Shown: piece by piece, positions 8,316 through 16,535 of the stretch | Layout: each line of letters begins with the position of its first letter | Position numbering within the stretch: position 1 is the stretch's first letter | Assembly (NCBI RefSeq): GCF_003611275.1 | Contig: NZ_CP020694.1 | Location: forward strand, 1,798,001-1,862,000 | Source of the DNA: Sulfitobacter sp. D7 | Lineage (GTDB): Bacteria > Pseudomonadota > Alphaproteobacteria > Rhodobacterales > Rhodobacteraceae | Reading direction: 5' to 3' | DNA length: 64,000 nucleotides | Made by a program: the position numbers and the translations under genes | Notes under the pieces: generated by a model | Databases searched by the model: none | What the model was told of the DNA's origin: nothing | The model's input: only the letters and a program-made list of their open reading frames with translations

Positions 8316-9280
8316 TGGCACTGGAAGACGCGGCCAAACAGATGGATATGGCCTTTACCCGCGAGGACCTCAAAGGGCCGAGCTATGAGCTGACCTTTGG
8401 CGGTGCGACCTCCTTCCTGCGACGCAAATACACCAAAGATCTGACCGGCGTGGACATTGCCGTAACCGGCGTGCCCTTTGACCAAGCGGTGACCAATCGC
8501 CCCGGCACCCGCCTTGGCCCCCGCGCCATCCGCGAGGCGAGCGCGCTGCAAGCGCCCGACGCGCCCTATGGCTGGGACTTTGACGTGCTGAGCGAATTCG
8601 CCATCGCGGATTATGGCGATCTGGCTTTCGACTATGGCCATGTCAGCCAGTTTCCGGCGGCACTCACTGCGCATATCAAGACCATTCTGGATGCCGGTGC
8701 GGCCTCGGTCGTGCTGGGCGGGGATCACTATATCTCCTTCCCGATCCTCAAGGCCTATGCCGAAAAATACGGGCCGATCAGCCTGTTACAGTTCGACGCT
8801 CACACCGATACATGGGCCGACGACGACATGGACCGGATCGATCACGGCACCATGTTCTACAAGGCCGTGAAGTCCGGTATCGTCGATCCCGCGACCAGCG
8901 TGCAGGTCGGCATCCGCACCACCAACGAAGACACGATGGGCGTCAACATCATCGACGCACGTGAGGTGCATGAGAAGGGGCCGCAGGCGACCGTGGCCAA
9001 GATCAAAGAGGTCCTTGGCGATCGAGCTTGCTATCTGACCTTTGATATCGACGCGCTTGATCCGGCCTTTGCCCCCGGCACCGGCACGCCGGTCTGGGGT
9101 GGGCTGACCTCGGCGCAGACCTCGATCATGCTGCGCGATCTGGCCGGGATCAACATCATGGGCGGCGACGTGGTTGAGGTCTCTCCGCCCTTCGACACCA
9201 CAGGCGCGACAGCGATCGCGGGCGCGCATGTCGCGACCGAGATTCTGTCGTTGCTGGGCCACCGCATGAGAACCGCGTGA
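8315..9280 (+). CDS. speB: Agmatinase/ureohydrolase family protein
   Basis: A 321-residue binuclear manganese ureohydrolase. The metal ligands are in GGDHYISFPIL, QFDAHTDTW, DHGTMF and DIDALDPAFAPGTGTP. Length and the PGTGTP/GGL loop fit agmatinase and related guanidino-acid hydrolases rather than arginase. Agmatinase yields putrescine and urea; members of this subfamily also act on guanidinobutyrate, guanidinopropionate or proclavaminate, so the exact substrate is open. The start overlaps the M20 stop (TAATG). Confidence 0.88.
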   Translation: MALEDAAKQMDMAFTREDLKGPSYELTFGGATSFLRRKYTKDLTGVDIAVTGVPFDQAVTNRPGTRLGPRAIREASALQAPDAPYGWDFDVLSEFAIADYGDLAFDYGHVSQFPAALTAHIKTILDAGAASVVLGGDHYISFPILKAYAEKYGPISLLQFDAHTDTWADDDMDRIDHGTMFYKAVKSGIVDPATSVQVGIRTTNEDTMGVNIIDAREVHEKGPQATVAKIKEVLGDRACYLTFDIDALDPAFAPGTGTPVWGGLTSAQTSIMLRDLAGINIMGGDVVEVSPPFDTTGATAIAGAHVATEILSLLGHRMRTA

Positions 9281-9385
9281 GCGAAGGCCACAACTTCATC
9301 GGGCAGCCCTCAGGCTTGGGGGCCGCCCACCTCACCGCGACCACCTGCGTCGCCTCAAATCGCCGACCTTTGAAAGGTGCTTAAA

Positions 9386-9811
9386 ATGCTGTTCTGGATC
9401 ATCGTGATCGCCCTCGTCGCCTTGGTGGCCTATGTCCGATTTGCGCCAACCGATATCGCGCGTTGGCATGCGCAGGCCGAAGGGCAAAAGATGGGCAAGA
9501 CCCAAGGCACCAACAGCTATATCTGGCGCGCACCGGTTGACGGCGACGGGCAAGAGACTTTGGCGCAGCTTGATAGTGCCATCATGCAGACCCCGCGTAC
9601 CGAGGTCGTCGCCGGATCACTGGCCGAGGGGCAGGTCACCTATGTCACCCGCACGAAATTGATGGGCTATCCAGATTTCACCACCATCGGCGTCTACGGC
9701 GCTGATCCGCGCTACATGGAAGTCTATGGCCGCTCGCGCTTTGGCCGGTCAGATCTGGGTGTCAACGCCAAACGGGTCAACGGCTGGCTCGCTCAGATTG
9801 AGGCGCGATGA
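9386..9811 (+). CDS. DUF1499-family membrane-anchored protein
   Basis: A 141-residue protein with one N-terminal membrane segment (LFWIIVIALVALVAYV) followed by a soluble domain with the DUF1499-like pattern VVAGSLAEGQVTYVTRTKLMGYPDF and SRFGRSDLGVNAKRVNGWLAQI. No biochemical role is established for the family. The ATG at 9386 directly precedes the membrane segment. Its last 63 bp overlap the end of the convergent secreted Cys-protein gene. Confidence 0.75.
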   Translation: MLFWIIVIALVALVAYVRFAPTDIARWHAQAEGQKMGKTQGTNSYIWRAPVDGDGQETLAQLDSAIMQTPRTEVVAGSLAEGQVTYVTRTKLMGYPDFTTIGVYGADPRYMEVYGRSRFGRSDLGVNAKRVNGWLAQIEAR

Positions 9812-10048
9812 CAGGCAGCCTTGCTGCACCTCGCGCCACATCGGCACGTTGAGCGACATCTGACATTGCGCCATGAACATGCGCCCACCGACCTGTAGGC
9901 AGATAGTTTCACCCAGTTCCACACGGGCGCCGGTGCTGTTGGTGCAATAGCAATCAATCGTCTTGCCGCCCGGCGCTTTGACATCCGCAAGGGCAGGGTG
10001 CAGGGCCGTCAGGGCCACAAGGCAGGTGAGCGGCAAGATGTGTTTCAT
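9749..10048 (-). CDS. Secreted small cysteine-containing protein, hypothetical
   Basis: The ATG at 10048 opens a 99-residue protein with a clean signal peptide (MKHILPLTCLVALTALHPALA, 21 residues in total, cleavage after ALA) and a mature part with five cysteines (CYC, ETIC, AQC, QQGC), as expected of a disulfide-bonded periplasmic protein. The motif KTIDCYCTN and GETICLQVGGRMFMAQC recall a small family I have seen only as hypothetical in Rhodobacteraceae. Its 3' end overlaps the DUF1499 gene by 63 bp in convergent orientation. Confidence 0.7.
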   Translation of the reverse strand: MKHILPLTCLVALTALHPALADVKAPGGKTIDCYCTNSTGARVELGETICLQVGGRMFMAQCQMSLNVPMWREVQQGCLSSRLNLSEPAVDPFGVDTQI

Positions 10049-10108
10049 AGCCCATGATAGCATAAGCCGCCTCTTGACCAAAGCTTTTGCATAAGCGACA
10101 GGAACCCC

Positions 10109-11164
10109 ATGATCCCGATGCACCGCCTCGCGCAAATCTCGCAACGCTTCCAGTTTTTGGAGGCCAGCATGTCTGCTGGCTCCGATGGGGCCGATTTTGC
10201 AGCCCTCGCCAAAGAATACAGTGATTTGAAGCCCGTGGTGGATCAAATCGACCTTTACCAGCAGCTTCAGCGCGACCTTGAAGAAGCCCAAGAGATGCTG
10301 AAAGACCCCGAGATGGCCGAGCTTGCGCGCGAGGAATTGCCGCGTCTACGCGCCCGACTGCCCGAGGTTGAAGGCGCGCTTCAATTGGCGCTGCTGCCGC
10401 GCGACGCGGCCGATGCAAAACCCGCGATGCTAGAGATCCGCCCCGGCACCGGCGGCGACGAAGCGGCCCTATTCGCGGCCGACTTGCTGCGCATGTATCA
10501 GCGCTATGCAGAGGCGCGCGGTTGGGGGTTTGACCTGATCGAAAGCCAGATGACCGAATTGGGCGGCGTCAAAGAAGTCGTCGCTCATATCACTGGCCAA
10601 AACGTTTTCGCCCGCCTGAAATTTGAAAGCGGCGTGCACCGCGTGCAGCGCGTGCCCTCAACCGAAAGCGGCGGGCGTATCCATACCTCGGCAGCCACCG
10701 TGGCGGTGCTGCCCGAAGCCGAGGACGTGGATATCGAGATCAACGCAAATGACCTGCGGATCGATACAATGCGCTCCTCGGGTGCGGGCGGCCAGCACGT
10801 TAATACCACCGATTCCGCCGTGCGCATCACCCATATCCCAACCGGGATCGTGGTGACCTCATCCGAGAAATCCCAGCACCGCAACCGCGACAAGGCAATG
10901 CAGGTGCTCAAAGCGCGGCTCTATGACATGGAGCGCAGCCGGATCGACAGCGCACGGTCCGCCGACCGCGCGGCGCAGGTGGGCACGGGAGACCGGTCCG
11001 AGCGAATCCGAACCTATAATTTCCCCCAAGGGCGGATGACCGATCACCGGATCAACCTAACGCTGTACCGGCTTGAGGCCGTGATGCAGGGCGATCTGGA
11101 TGAGATCGTCGATGCGCTGACCGCCGACGCCCAAGCGCGGCAACTGTCGGAGATGGAGGGGTGA
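10109..11164 (+). CDS. prfA: Peptide chain release factor 1
   Basis: A 351-residue class I release factor that reads UAA and UAG and triggers peptidyl-tRNA hydrolysis. GGQ is at 227-229 within [14 protein letters not shown]; its glutamine is the usual methylation target. The stop-codon recognition PxT tripeptide lies in [12 protein letters not shown]. Domain 1 is a helical coiled coil. The downstream gene, overlapping by 4 bp, encodes the methyltransferase that modifies the GGQ glutamine, a conserved arrangement. Confidence 0.97.
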   Translation: MIPMHRLAQISQRFQFLEASMSAGSDGADFAALAKEYSDLKPVVDQIDLYQQLQRDLEEAQEMLKDPEMAELAREELPRLRARLPEVEGALQLALLPRDAADAKPAMLEIRPGTGGDEAALFAADLLRMYQRYAEARGWGFDLIESQMTELGGVKEVVAHITGQNVFARLKFESGVHRVQRVPSTESGGRIHTSAATVAVLPEAEDVDIEINANDLRIDTMRSSGAGGQHVNTTDSAVRITHIPTGIVVTSSEKSQHRNRDKAMQVLKARLYDMERSRIDSARSADRAAQVGTGDRSERIRTYNFPQGRMTDHRINLTLYRLEAVMQGDLDEIVDALTADAQARQLSEMEG

Positions 11165-12003
11165 GCCCCCAGACCGCGGCCCAAGCCATGGCCGCCGCGG
11201 CCGGGCGGCTCCGGGCGGCGGGCGTGCCCGATCCGGCGCGGGATGCGCGGCTTTTGTTGGCCCATGCCGCCGCCGTGGATGCCGCCCGCGTGACCCTGAT
11301 CGCGCCCGAGGAAATCGCCCCCGAGGTCGCCGAACGCTTTGAGCAGCTAATCGCCCTGCGGGCCGTGCGGGTACCGGTCTCACAACTCATTGGACGGCGG
11401 GCATTCTATGGCCGCGACTTTGCGATCAGCCGCGATGTGCTTGACCCGCGGCCAGAGACGGAAACCCTGATTGATCTGGCCCTCGGCAATGATTTCTCCC
11501 GCATTCTGGACCTTGGTACCGGGTCGGGCTGTATCCTCGTCACCCTGCTGGCCGAAAGGGCGCGCGCGACGGGGCTGGGCGTTGACCTTTCCGAAGCCGC
11601 CTGCCTTCAGGCCAGCGCCAATGCGGTTCAGCATGGGGTGGCCGAGCGGGCCGACATCCGTCAATCCGATTGGTTCAGCGCCGTTGACGGGCGCTTTGAT
11701 CTGATCTTGTCGAACCCACCCTATCTGGCTGCCGATGAAATGGCAGCGGTCTCTCCGGAACTGCGTCAGCACGAGCCAGAGATGGCGCTGACCGATGGGC
11801 AGGACGGGCTGAGCATCTATCGCATCATCGCCGCCGAGGCGCAGGGCTATCTCACGCCCGAAGGCCGGGTCATGGTCGAAATCGGCTGGCAACAGGGTGA
11901 AGCGGTGCAGGAAATCTTTGCCGCCGCAGGCTGGGGACGGGTGACGCTGGCGCATGATCTGGATGGGCGGCCAAGGGTCGTTTCAGCCGATAAACCGGCG
12001 TGA
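11161..12003 (+). CDS. prmC: Release factor glutamine N5-methyltransferase
   Basis: A 280-residue SAM-dependent enzyme that methylates the GGQ glutamine of RF1 and RF2. The SAM site is [16 protein letters not shown]; the catalytic NPPY is in [12 protein letters not shown] helical N-terminal domain precedes the Rossmann fold. It starts with GTG inside the prfA stop (GTGA), so translation is coupled to its substrate gene. Confidence 0.96.
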   Translation: MSPQTAAQAMAAAAGRLRAAGVPDPARDARLLLAHAAAVDAARVTLIAPEEIAPEVAERFEQLIALRAVRVPVSQLIGRRAFYGRDFAISRDVLDPRPETETLIDLALGNDFSRILDLGTGSGCILVTLLAERARATGLGVDLSEAACLQASANAVQHGVAERADIRQSDWFSAVDGRFDLILSNPPYLAADEMAAVSPELRQHEPEMALTDGQDGLSIYRIIAAEAQGYLTPEGRVMVEIGWQQGEAVQEIFAAAGWGRVTLAHDLDGRPRVVSADKPA

Positions 12004-12212
12004 AATCGCGAAAAAACGGCTCTTTGGCGGGTTCAGCGGCAGTTTCTTCTTGCCCAAGCCTGTCTGGCATGGTTAGTCAGGGGTGTTGCAGCGGTGGATG
12101 CCATAGGCGGTCCCGCGCGGCACTATGCCCAACATATCGCTTAGGCCGGGTTCAAGACGTGCTTTGCACCCCCCGGTGAACGACACACAGCACACAAGGC
12201 TGACATCATTCC

Positions 12213-12842
12213 ATGAATTCTCCCAGATCACGCTCCCGGTCGAAGAATAACCGCAAACGCTCGTCGCAAGGTGGCGGCGGCAATGTCGTCAACCGTGTTT
12301 TTGACAGCTCCGGCCCCGAGGGTAAGGTGCGCGGCACGCCGCAGCAGGTTATCGAGAAATACAACCAGCTGGCCCGCGATGCACAGTTGAGCAATGACCG
12401 TGTTGCGGCCGAGAACTTTCAACAGCACGCCGAGCATTATCTGCGTCTGCTGAGCGAAGCGCAGCGCGAGGTGGATCAGCGCCGCGAAGAGCAAGAGCGC
12501 CAGAACCGTGAGCGCCAAGCCGAGCGGGATCGCGAGCGTGCAGAGCGTCAGGAGCGCGAAGCGCAGCAGGGCGGAAATCAACCTCAGGGCAATCAGTCTC
12601 AGGGAAACCAACCGCAAGGCGATCAGCCAAAAGCGGAGAAACAGCCCGAGCAAGAGCCCGCTCAGCAGCAAGCCGAGGCCGAAACGAACAGCGAAGAGAG
12701 CACGCTGGTCGACACGCCCGAGAGCAAGCCCAAGCCGAAACGCGCTCCGCGTCGCAAGCCCAAGCCGAAAGGGGCAGAGACACAGCCGCAGGACAATGGC
12801 AGCGATGGCGACGGTAACGACACTGCCAAAGCCGCAGAATAA
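12213..12842 (+). CDS. DUF4167 domain protein, low-complexity tail
   Basis: A 209-residue protein. Residues about 8-90 form the DUF4167 domain (RSSQGGGGNVVNRVFDSSG, GKVRGTPQQVIEKYNQLAR, NFQQHAEHYLRLL), specific to Alphaproteobacteria. The rest is a highly charged tail: an Arg/Glu-rich coil (RREEQERQNRERQAERDRE), then Gln/Asn/Gly repeats QGNQ and QGDQ, then Lys/Pro repeats (KPKPK). Function is unknown; basic composition hints at RNA or ribosome association. It commonly sits after prmC. A strong terminator follows directly. Confidence 0.85.
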   Translation: MNSPRSRSRSKNNRKRSSQGGGGNVVNRVFDSSGPEGKVRGTPQQVIEKYNQLARDAQLSNDRVAAENFQQHAEHYLRLLSEAQREVDQRREEQERQNRERQAERDRERAERQEREAQQGGNQPQGNQSQGNQPQGDQPKAEKQPEQEPAQQQAEAETNSEESTLVDTPESKPKPKRAPRRKPKPKGAETQPQDNGSDGDGNDTAKAAE

Positions 12843-12843
12843 C

Positions 12844-12871
12844 AAAAGCCCCGCAAATTGCGGGGCTTTTT
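12844..12871 (+). terminator. Rho-independent terminator after the DUF4167 gene
   Basis: A perfect GC-rich hairpin, AAGCCCCGCAA with TTGCGGGGCTT, ends in a run of five T residues two bases after the stop codon of the DUF4167 gene. Confidence 0.92.
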
Positions 12872-12905
12872 CGTGTGGGCCATTGGTAGGGCGCGCGGGG
12901 TGGGC

Positions 12906-13490
12906 TTACCCTTCCATCCCCGCCTGCACATATCTGACACGCCCGTTACGCCGCAGCACTTCTTCACGCGGCTCCCAGTCGTAGCGCGGGTCGCTCATGA
13001 CCGGCGACCAGAACAACTCGCCGCCCTGCCGCCATGGATCAAGGACAAGCCCTGCCTCCATCTGGGCACCCGCCGCCGAGATGATGGCCGTCGAATGATC
13101 CAGCAACAATCGCGAGTCGCCATTGGCGATGGCGCGGTGCATGTCGAGCGTGGCGAAATCTTCGGCCAACAGCCGTTTCTCCAGATCCTCTGCCCAATGC
13201 CAACACAGGCCCCGTGGCTTGCTGCCGTTGTTGACCTTCACGTTATGGATCAGCGGCGGGTCGGTGATTTGATAGGCAATCGCCAGCTCATGGGTATGAC
13301 GGTAGGCGATCCGCGCTGCACGGGCGGCCTCTGCCGGGTCCACACTGGGCGAGAGTTCTGTAATGGCACGGGTCAGCGCCGAAATATCGGCCTCAGTCCC
13401 CAGTGGTGGTGGCCCGTTGCGGGGCAAGGCACAGGCGGAAAGCGTCAGCAGCAGCGTGCAGACGAGCAATAGACGGTAGAACATTTTCAC
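12906..13490 (-). CDS. Putative lipoprotein, hypothetical
   Basis: A 194-residue protein with a lipoprotein signal: a basic start MKMFYR, hydrophobic [11 protein letters not shown] and lipobox LSAC with the acylated cysteine at residue 20. The mature part has a conserved-looking core ([52 protein letters not shown]) that I recognise only as a Rhodobacteraceae hypothetical. It is last in the lptF-rsmA run, overlapping rsmA by 4 bp, so it is likely an envelope protein co-expressed with LPS and outer-membrane assembly genes. Confidence 0.75.
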   Translation of the reverse strand: MKMFYRLLLVCTLLLTLSACALPRNGPPPLGTEADISALTRAITELSPSVDPAEAARAARIAYRHTHELAIAYQITDPPLIHNVKVNNGSKPRGLCWHWAEDLEKRLLAEDFATLDMHRAIANGDSRLLLDHSTAIISAAGAQMEAGLVLDPWRQGGELFWSPVMSDPRYDWEPREEVLRRNGRVRYVQAGMEG

Positions 13491-14329
13491 CCCTTGGCGA
13501 TTTCACGGGCAAGGGCGCAGAAGCCCTCTAGCGGCACCTGCTCGGCCCGGTCGGTGGGTTTCAGCCCGGCGGCGTGAAGGCGATCTTCGATATCCGGCGC
13601 GGCGCCCTTGAGGGCCGAGCGCAGCATCTTGCGACGTTGATTGAACGCCATCGCGACCACGCGGCTGAGCACGGCGGGATCAGCCGGATAGCGCGGCTCG
13701 GGCAGGGCGGTCAGATGCACCACACTCGACGAGACCTTTGGCGGCGGTGTGAAAGCCCCCGGCGGCAATTGCATGACGATACGCGCATCGCTGCGCCATT
13801 GCGCCAGCACGGCCAGCCGCCCATAGGCTTTGGAGCCGGGCGTCGCGACGATCCGCTCGGCCACTTCGCGTTGGAACATCAGCGTCAGGCTTTGCCAAAA
13901 CGGCGGCCACTCAGGCGGGGTGAGCCAGCGCACCAGCAACTCGGTCCCGACGTTATAGGGCAGGTTGGCGGCCACGCGGATCGGCGGGGTCAGATGGCTC
14001 AGCGGGTCGATCTCCAGCGCGTCGCCTTCGATCACCGTCAGGCGACCGGGGTAATATTCCGCCACCTCGGCCAGCGCGGGCAGGCAGCGGCGGTCCTTCT
14101 CGATCGCCAGCACGTGCCGCGCGCCCTCGGCCAGCAGCCCACGGGTGAGGCCACCGGGGCCGGGGCCGATTTCCAGCACGTCGCAATCGGCCATATCCCC
14201 CGCTTGCCGCGCGATTTTGGCCGTGAGGTTCAGGTCCAGCAGGAAGTTCTGGCCCAGCGATTTCCGCGCGGCCAGTTCGTGGGTGTTGATCACCTCGCGC
14301 AGCGGCGGAAGGTTGTCGATTGCACTCAT
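13487..14329 (-). CDS. rsmA: 16S rRNA dimethyladenosine transferase RsmA (KsgA)
   Basis: A 280-residue SAM-dependent enzyme that dimethylates two adjacent adenosines near the 3' end of 16S rRNA late in 30S assembly. Visible motifs are [24 protein letters not shown] and [15 protein letters not shown], plus the C-terminal [12 protein letters not shown]. The ATG at 14329 overlaps the pdxA stop (ATGA); an in-frame ATG seven codons upstream is less likely. pdxA-rsmA order downstream of surA is the classic arrangement. Confidence 0.95.
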   Translation of the reverse strand: MSAIDNLPPLREVINTHELAARKSLGQNFLLDLNLTAKIARQAGDMADCDVLEIGPGPGGLTRGLLAEGARHVLAIEKDRRCLPALAEVAEYYPGRLTVIEGDALEIDPLSHLTPPIRVAANLPYNVGTELLVRWLTPPEWPPFWQSLTLMFQREVAERIVATPGSKAYGRLAVLAQWRSDARIVMQLPPGAFTPPPKVSSSVVHLTALPEPRYPADPAVLSRVVAMAFNQRRKMLRSALKGAAPDIEDRLHAAGLKPTDRAEQVPLEGFCALAREIAKG

Positions 14330-15300
14330 GTTTTTTGGCCCATCTGCCATGCCAGTTTGATCGCTTCGATCATGCTGGTCGGGTTGGCGCGCCCTTGGCC
14401 CGCGATGTCAAAGGCGGTGCCGTGATCGGGGGAGGTGCGCACGAAAGGCAACCCCAGCGTCACATTCACCCCCCGGTCAAAGTCCAACGTCTTGATCGGG
14501 ATCAGCGCTTGGTCGTGATACATCGCTACTGCCGCGTCATAGCCTGCGCGGGCGCGGGCGTGGAACATCGTATCGGCGGGCAGCGGCCCGGCCAGGGCAT
14601 AGCCTTCGCCTTGCATTTCGATAATCAGCGGCGCGATCCAGTCGATCTCTTGCTGCCCCATGCTGCCGCCTTCGCCCGCGTGGGGGTTCAGCCCGGCCAC
14701 AGCAATGCGCGGACGTTCAACACCGAAACGGCTCTGCAATTCCTGCGCCGTGATCTCAATCGTGCGGCGCAGGCCCGCGGCTGTCAGCGCCTGCGGCACC
14801 TGATCCAACGCGATGTGGATCGTGGCGGGCACGACGCGCAACTGGTCAGAGGCCAGCATCATCACCACGTCGTCGACACCAGCAAGTGCTGCGAGATATT
14901 CGGTATGGCCGGGGTAGGCGAAATTCGCGCCGTCCTGCAGCGCCTTCTTGTGGATCGGCGCGGTGCAGATGGCACAAGCGGCCCCCGTTTGCACCAGATC
15001 GACTGCGCGGGCGATCACGTCAATCACCCCCTGCGCATGGCCGGGCTGCGGCACCCCGGCGAGCGCGGCACTGTCAAAAGCGTGAGGCAACACAGGCAGC
15101 GCATCGGCATTTGGCCAGCCCACATCATCCGCACTGTCGATCACACGGTGGGGCACATCCTTGGGCAGGTGGCGCGGGTCGCCGATCCAGAACATCGGGA
15201 TGTCAGACGAAAGCGCCGCCCAAGCACGGGCGGCGATCTCTGGGCCGATACCTGCGGGTTCACCGCAGGTGATGGCCACCGGCCGGGAGGGGCCGCTCAT
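14326..15300 (-). CDS. pdxA: 4-hydroxythreonine-4-phosphate dehydrogenase
   Basis: A 324-residue NAD-dependent enzyme of the deoxyxylulose-5-phosphate-dependent pyridoxal phosphate pathway. Family sequence includes [18 protein letters not shown] at the N-terminus, [21 protein letters not shown] with a metal-ligand histidine, [12 protein letters not shown], and [14 protein letters not shown]. It overlaps surA upstream and rsmA downstream by 4 bp each. Confidence 0.96.
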   Translation of the reverse strand: MSGPSRPVAITCGEPAGIGPEIAARAWAALSSDIPMFWIGDPRHLPKDVPHRVIDSADDVGWPNADALPVLPHAFDSAALAGVPQPGHAQGVIDVIARAVDLVQTGAACAICTAPIHKKALQDGANFAYPGHTEYLAALAGVDDVVMMLASDQLRVVPATIHIALDQVPQALTAAGLRRTIEITAQELQSRFGVERPRIAVAGLNPHAGEGGSMGQQEIDWIAPLIIEMQGEGYALAGPLPADTMFHARARAGYDAAVAMYHDQALIPIKTLDFDRGVNVTLGLPFVRTSPDHGTAFDIAGQGRANPTSMIEAIKLAWQMGQKT

Positions 15301-16535
15301 TGGCGGGTGATACGGGCTTCGGCGCGGGCCTGTTCCAACAGTTGCGTGGCGTAGCCCTCAAGCTTGCGCTGCCGGATTGAGCTTACCACCGCGTCGCGGT
15401 TCACATCGGCATTGGCCGCCGTGGTGCGGTTGCACAGCATCAGGAACACCAACGTCTCCCCATTGGCACGGGTCAGCGTGGTCGAGACTTCGCCGGGGTC
15501 GAGTTTGGCCAGTTCGATGGCCACGTCCTGCGGAATCTCTGCCGGTGCCTTTGAGCCGCGGTCGAGCACATTGGCGGGCTGGCCCTTGGCAACACCGTAA
15601 AGGTCATCACATTGATCTACCTGACCGCGCAGCTGCGCCGCGCGCGACAGGGCGGCCTCGGACCGGCCACCGGGGATGTAATAGGCGGCGTAGTCAATCT
15701 CGGAATATTCAACGCTGGGCTTGCCAGTCTCTTCGATGCCGCGCAGCTGGAACAGGGCCACGGCGTTGGGGATCGGCAGCGGGGCCGTCACCTCACCGGG
15801 GGCAAGCGCCAGCAGGATCGGGCGCAGGCTGGCGGGCAGATTTTCAAGCGGGGTCCAAGGCATCTTGCCGCCGCGCCCGCGTGAGGCGGTGGCGGAATAT
15901 TGGCTCGCATAGGAGGAAAACTCAGCCTCAGTCCGGCTTTGCGCGATCCGCGCGGCCAGCGCATTCACCTGATCGGCGTTCTGCGGCGGGGCGGGGATGA
16001 TGATCTCGGACAAAAGCACGCGCAGGCCATTGTTGCCCCGGCTGCTGCCAAGGGCGCGGTCGACCTCTTCGTCGGTGATGTCGACGCGGCCATTATAGCG
16101 CGCGCGGATCAGATCACGCCACGCGGCGCTGATCACGATGAAGTCACGAAAGGTCTCTTCCGAGATCTGCGCCTGACCCAGAACCTTGAGAAATTCTTCG
16201 GTCGTCAGATCCGCGCGGCTGGCAAATTCGGACATGCCGGATTGAATGCCCTCTGGCGTGACTTCGAGCCCGGCTTGGTCAAGCACTTGCCCGCGCAGCC
16301 GGTCGTCGATCAGACTGTCGATCACGCTGTTGGTATCCGTTCCCGGTGCGCCGATCAGCTGCATGAAACGCTGCCGCTGCTGGACTTCGTAACCGGTAAT
16401 GACCTCATCGTTGACACGGGCCACGGGCGCAAAAAGGTTCTGCGCCGCTGCGGATTGGCCGACGACCAACGCAAGGGCGAGCGCTGCAGTGCCACGGATC
16501 CCGGCACGGACTGTCTGTTTCGTTACTTCCCACAT
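15297..16535 (-). CDS. surA: Periplasmic chaperone/peptidyl-prolyl isomerase SurA
   Basis: A 412-residue protein with a signal peptide (ending about QSAAAQ, residue 32), a SurA N-terminal chaperone region (VARVNDEVITGYEVQQRQRFM) and one parvulin-type PpiC domain at roughly 170-270 (LRVLLSEIII, GRGGKMPWTPLENLP, FQLRGIEE). It escorts outer-membrane beta-barrel proteins, including LptD, through the periplasm. Only one parvulin domain is evident, versus two in E. coli SurA. It overlaps the end of lptD by 13 bp and the start of pdxA by 4 bp. Confidence 0.93.
   Translation of the reverse strand: MWEVTKQTVRAGIRGTAALALALVVGQSAAAQNLFAPVARVNDEVITGYEVQQRQRFMQLIGAPGTDTNSVIDSLIDDRLRGQVLDQAGLEVTPEGIQSGMSEFASRADLTTEEFLKVLGQAQISEETFRDFIVISAAWRDLIRARYNGRVDITDEEVDRALGSSRGNNGLRVLLSEIIIPAPPQNADQVNALAARIAQSRTEAEFSSYASQYSATASRGRGGKMPWTPLENLPASLRPILLALAPGEVTAPLPIPNAVALFQLRGIEETGKPSVEYSEIDYAAYYIPGGRSEAALSRAAQLRGQVDQCDDLYGVAKGQPANVLDRGSKAPAEIPQDVAIELAKLDPGEVSTTLTRANGETLVFLMLCNRTTAANADVNRDAVVSSIRQRKLEGYATQLLEQARAEARITRQ

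Noticed and set aside
12540..12640. QGNQ repeats in the DUF4167 gene as a mobile or structural DNA repeat
   Set aside because: They are imperfect in-frame codon repeats within a low-complexity protein tail.
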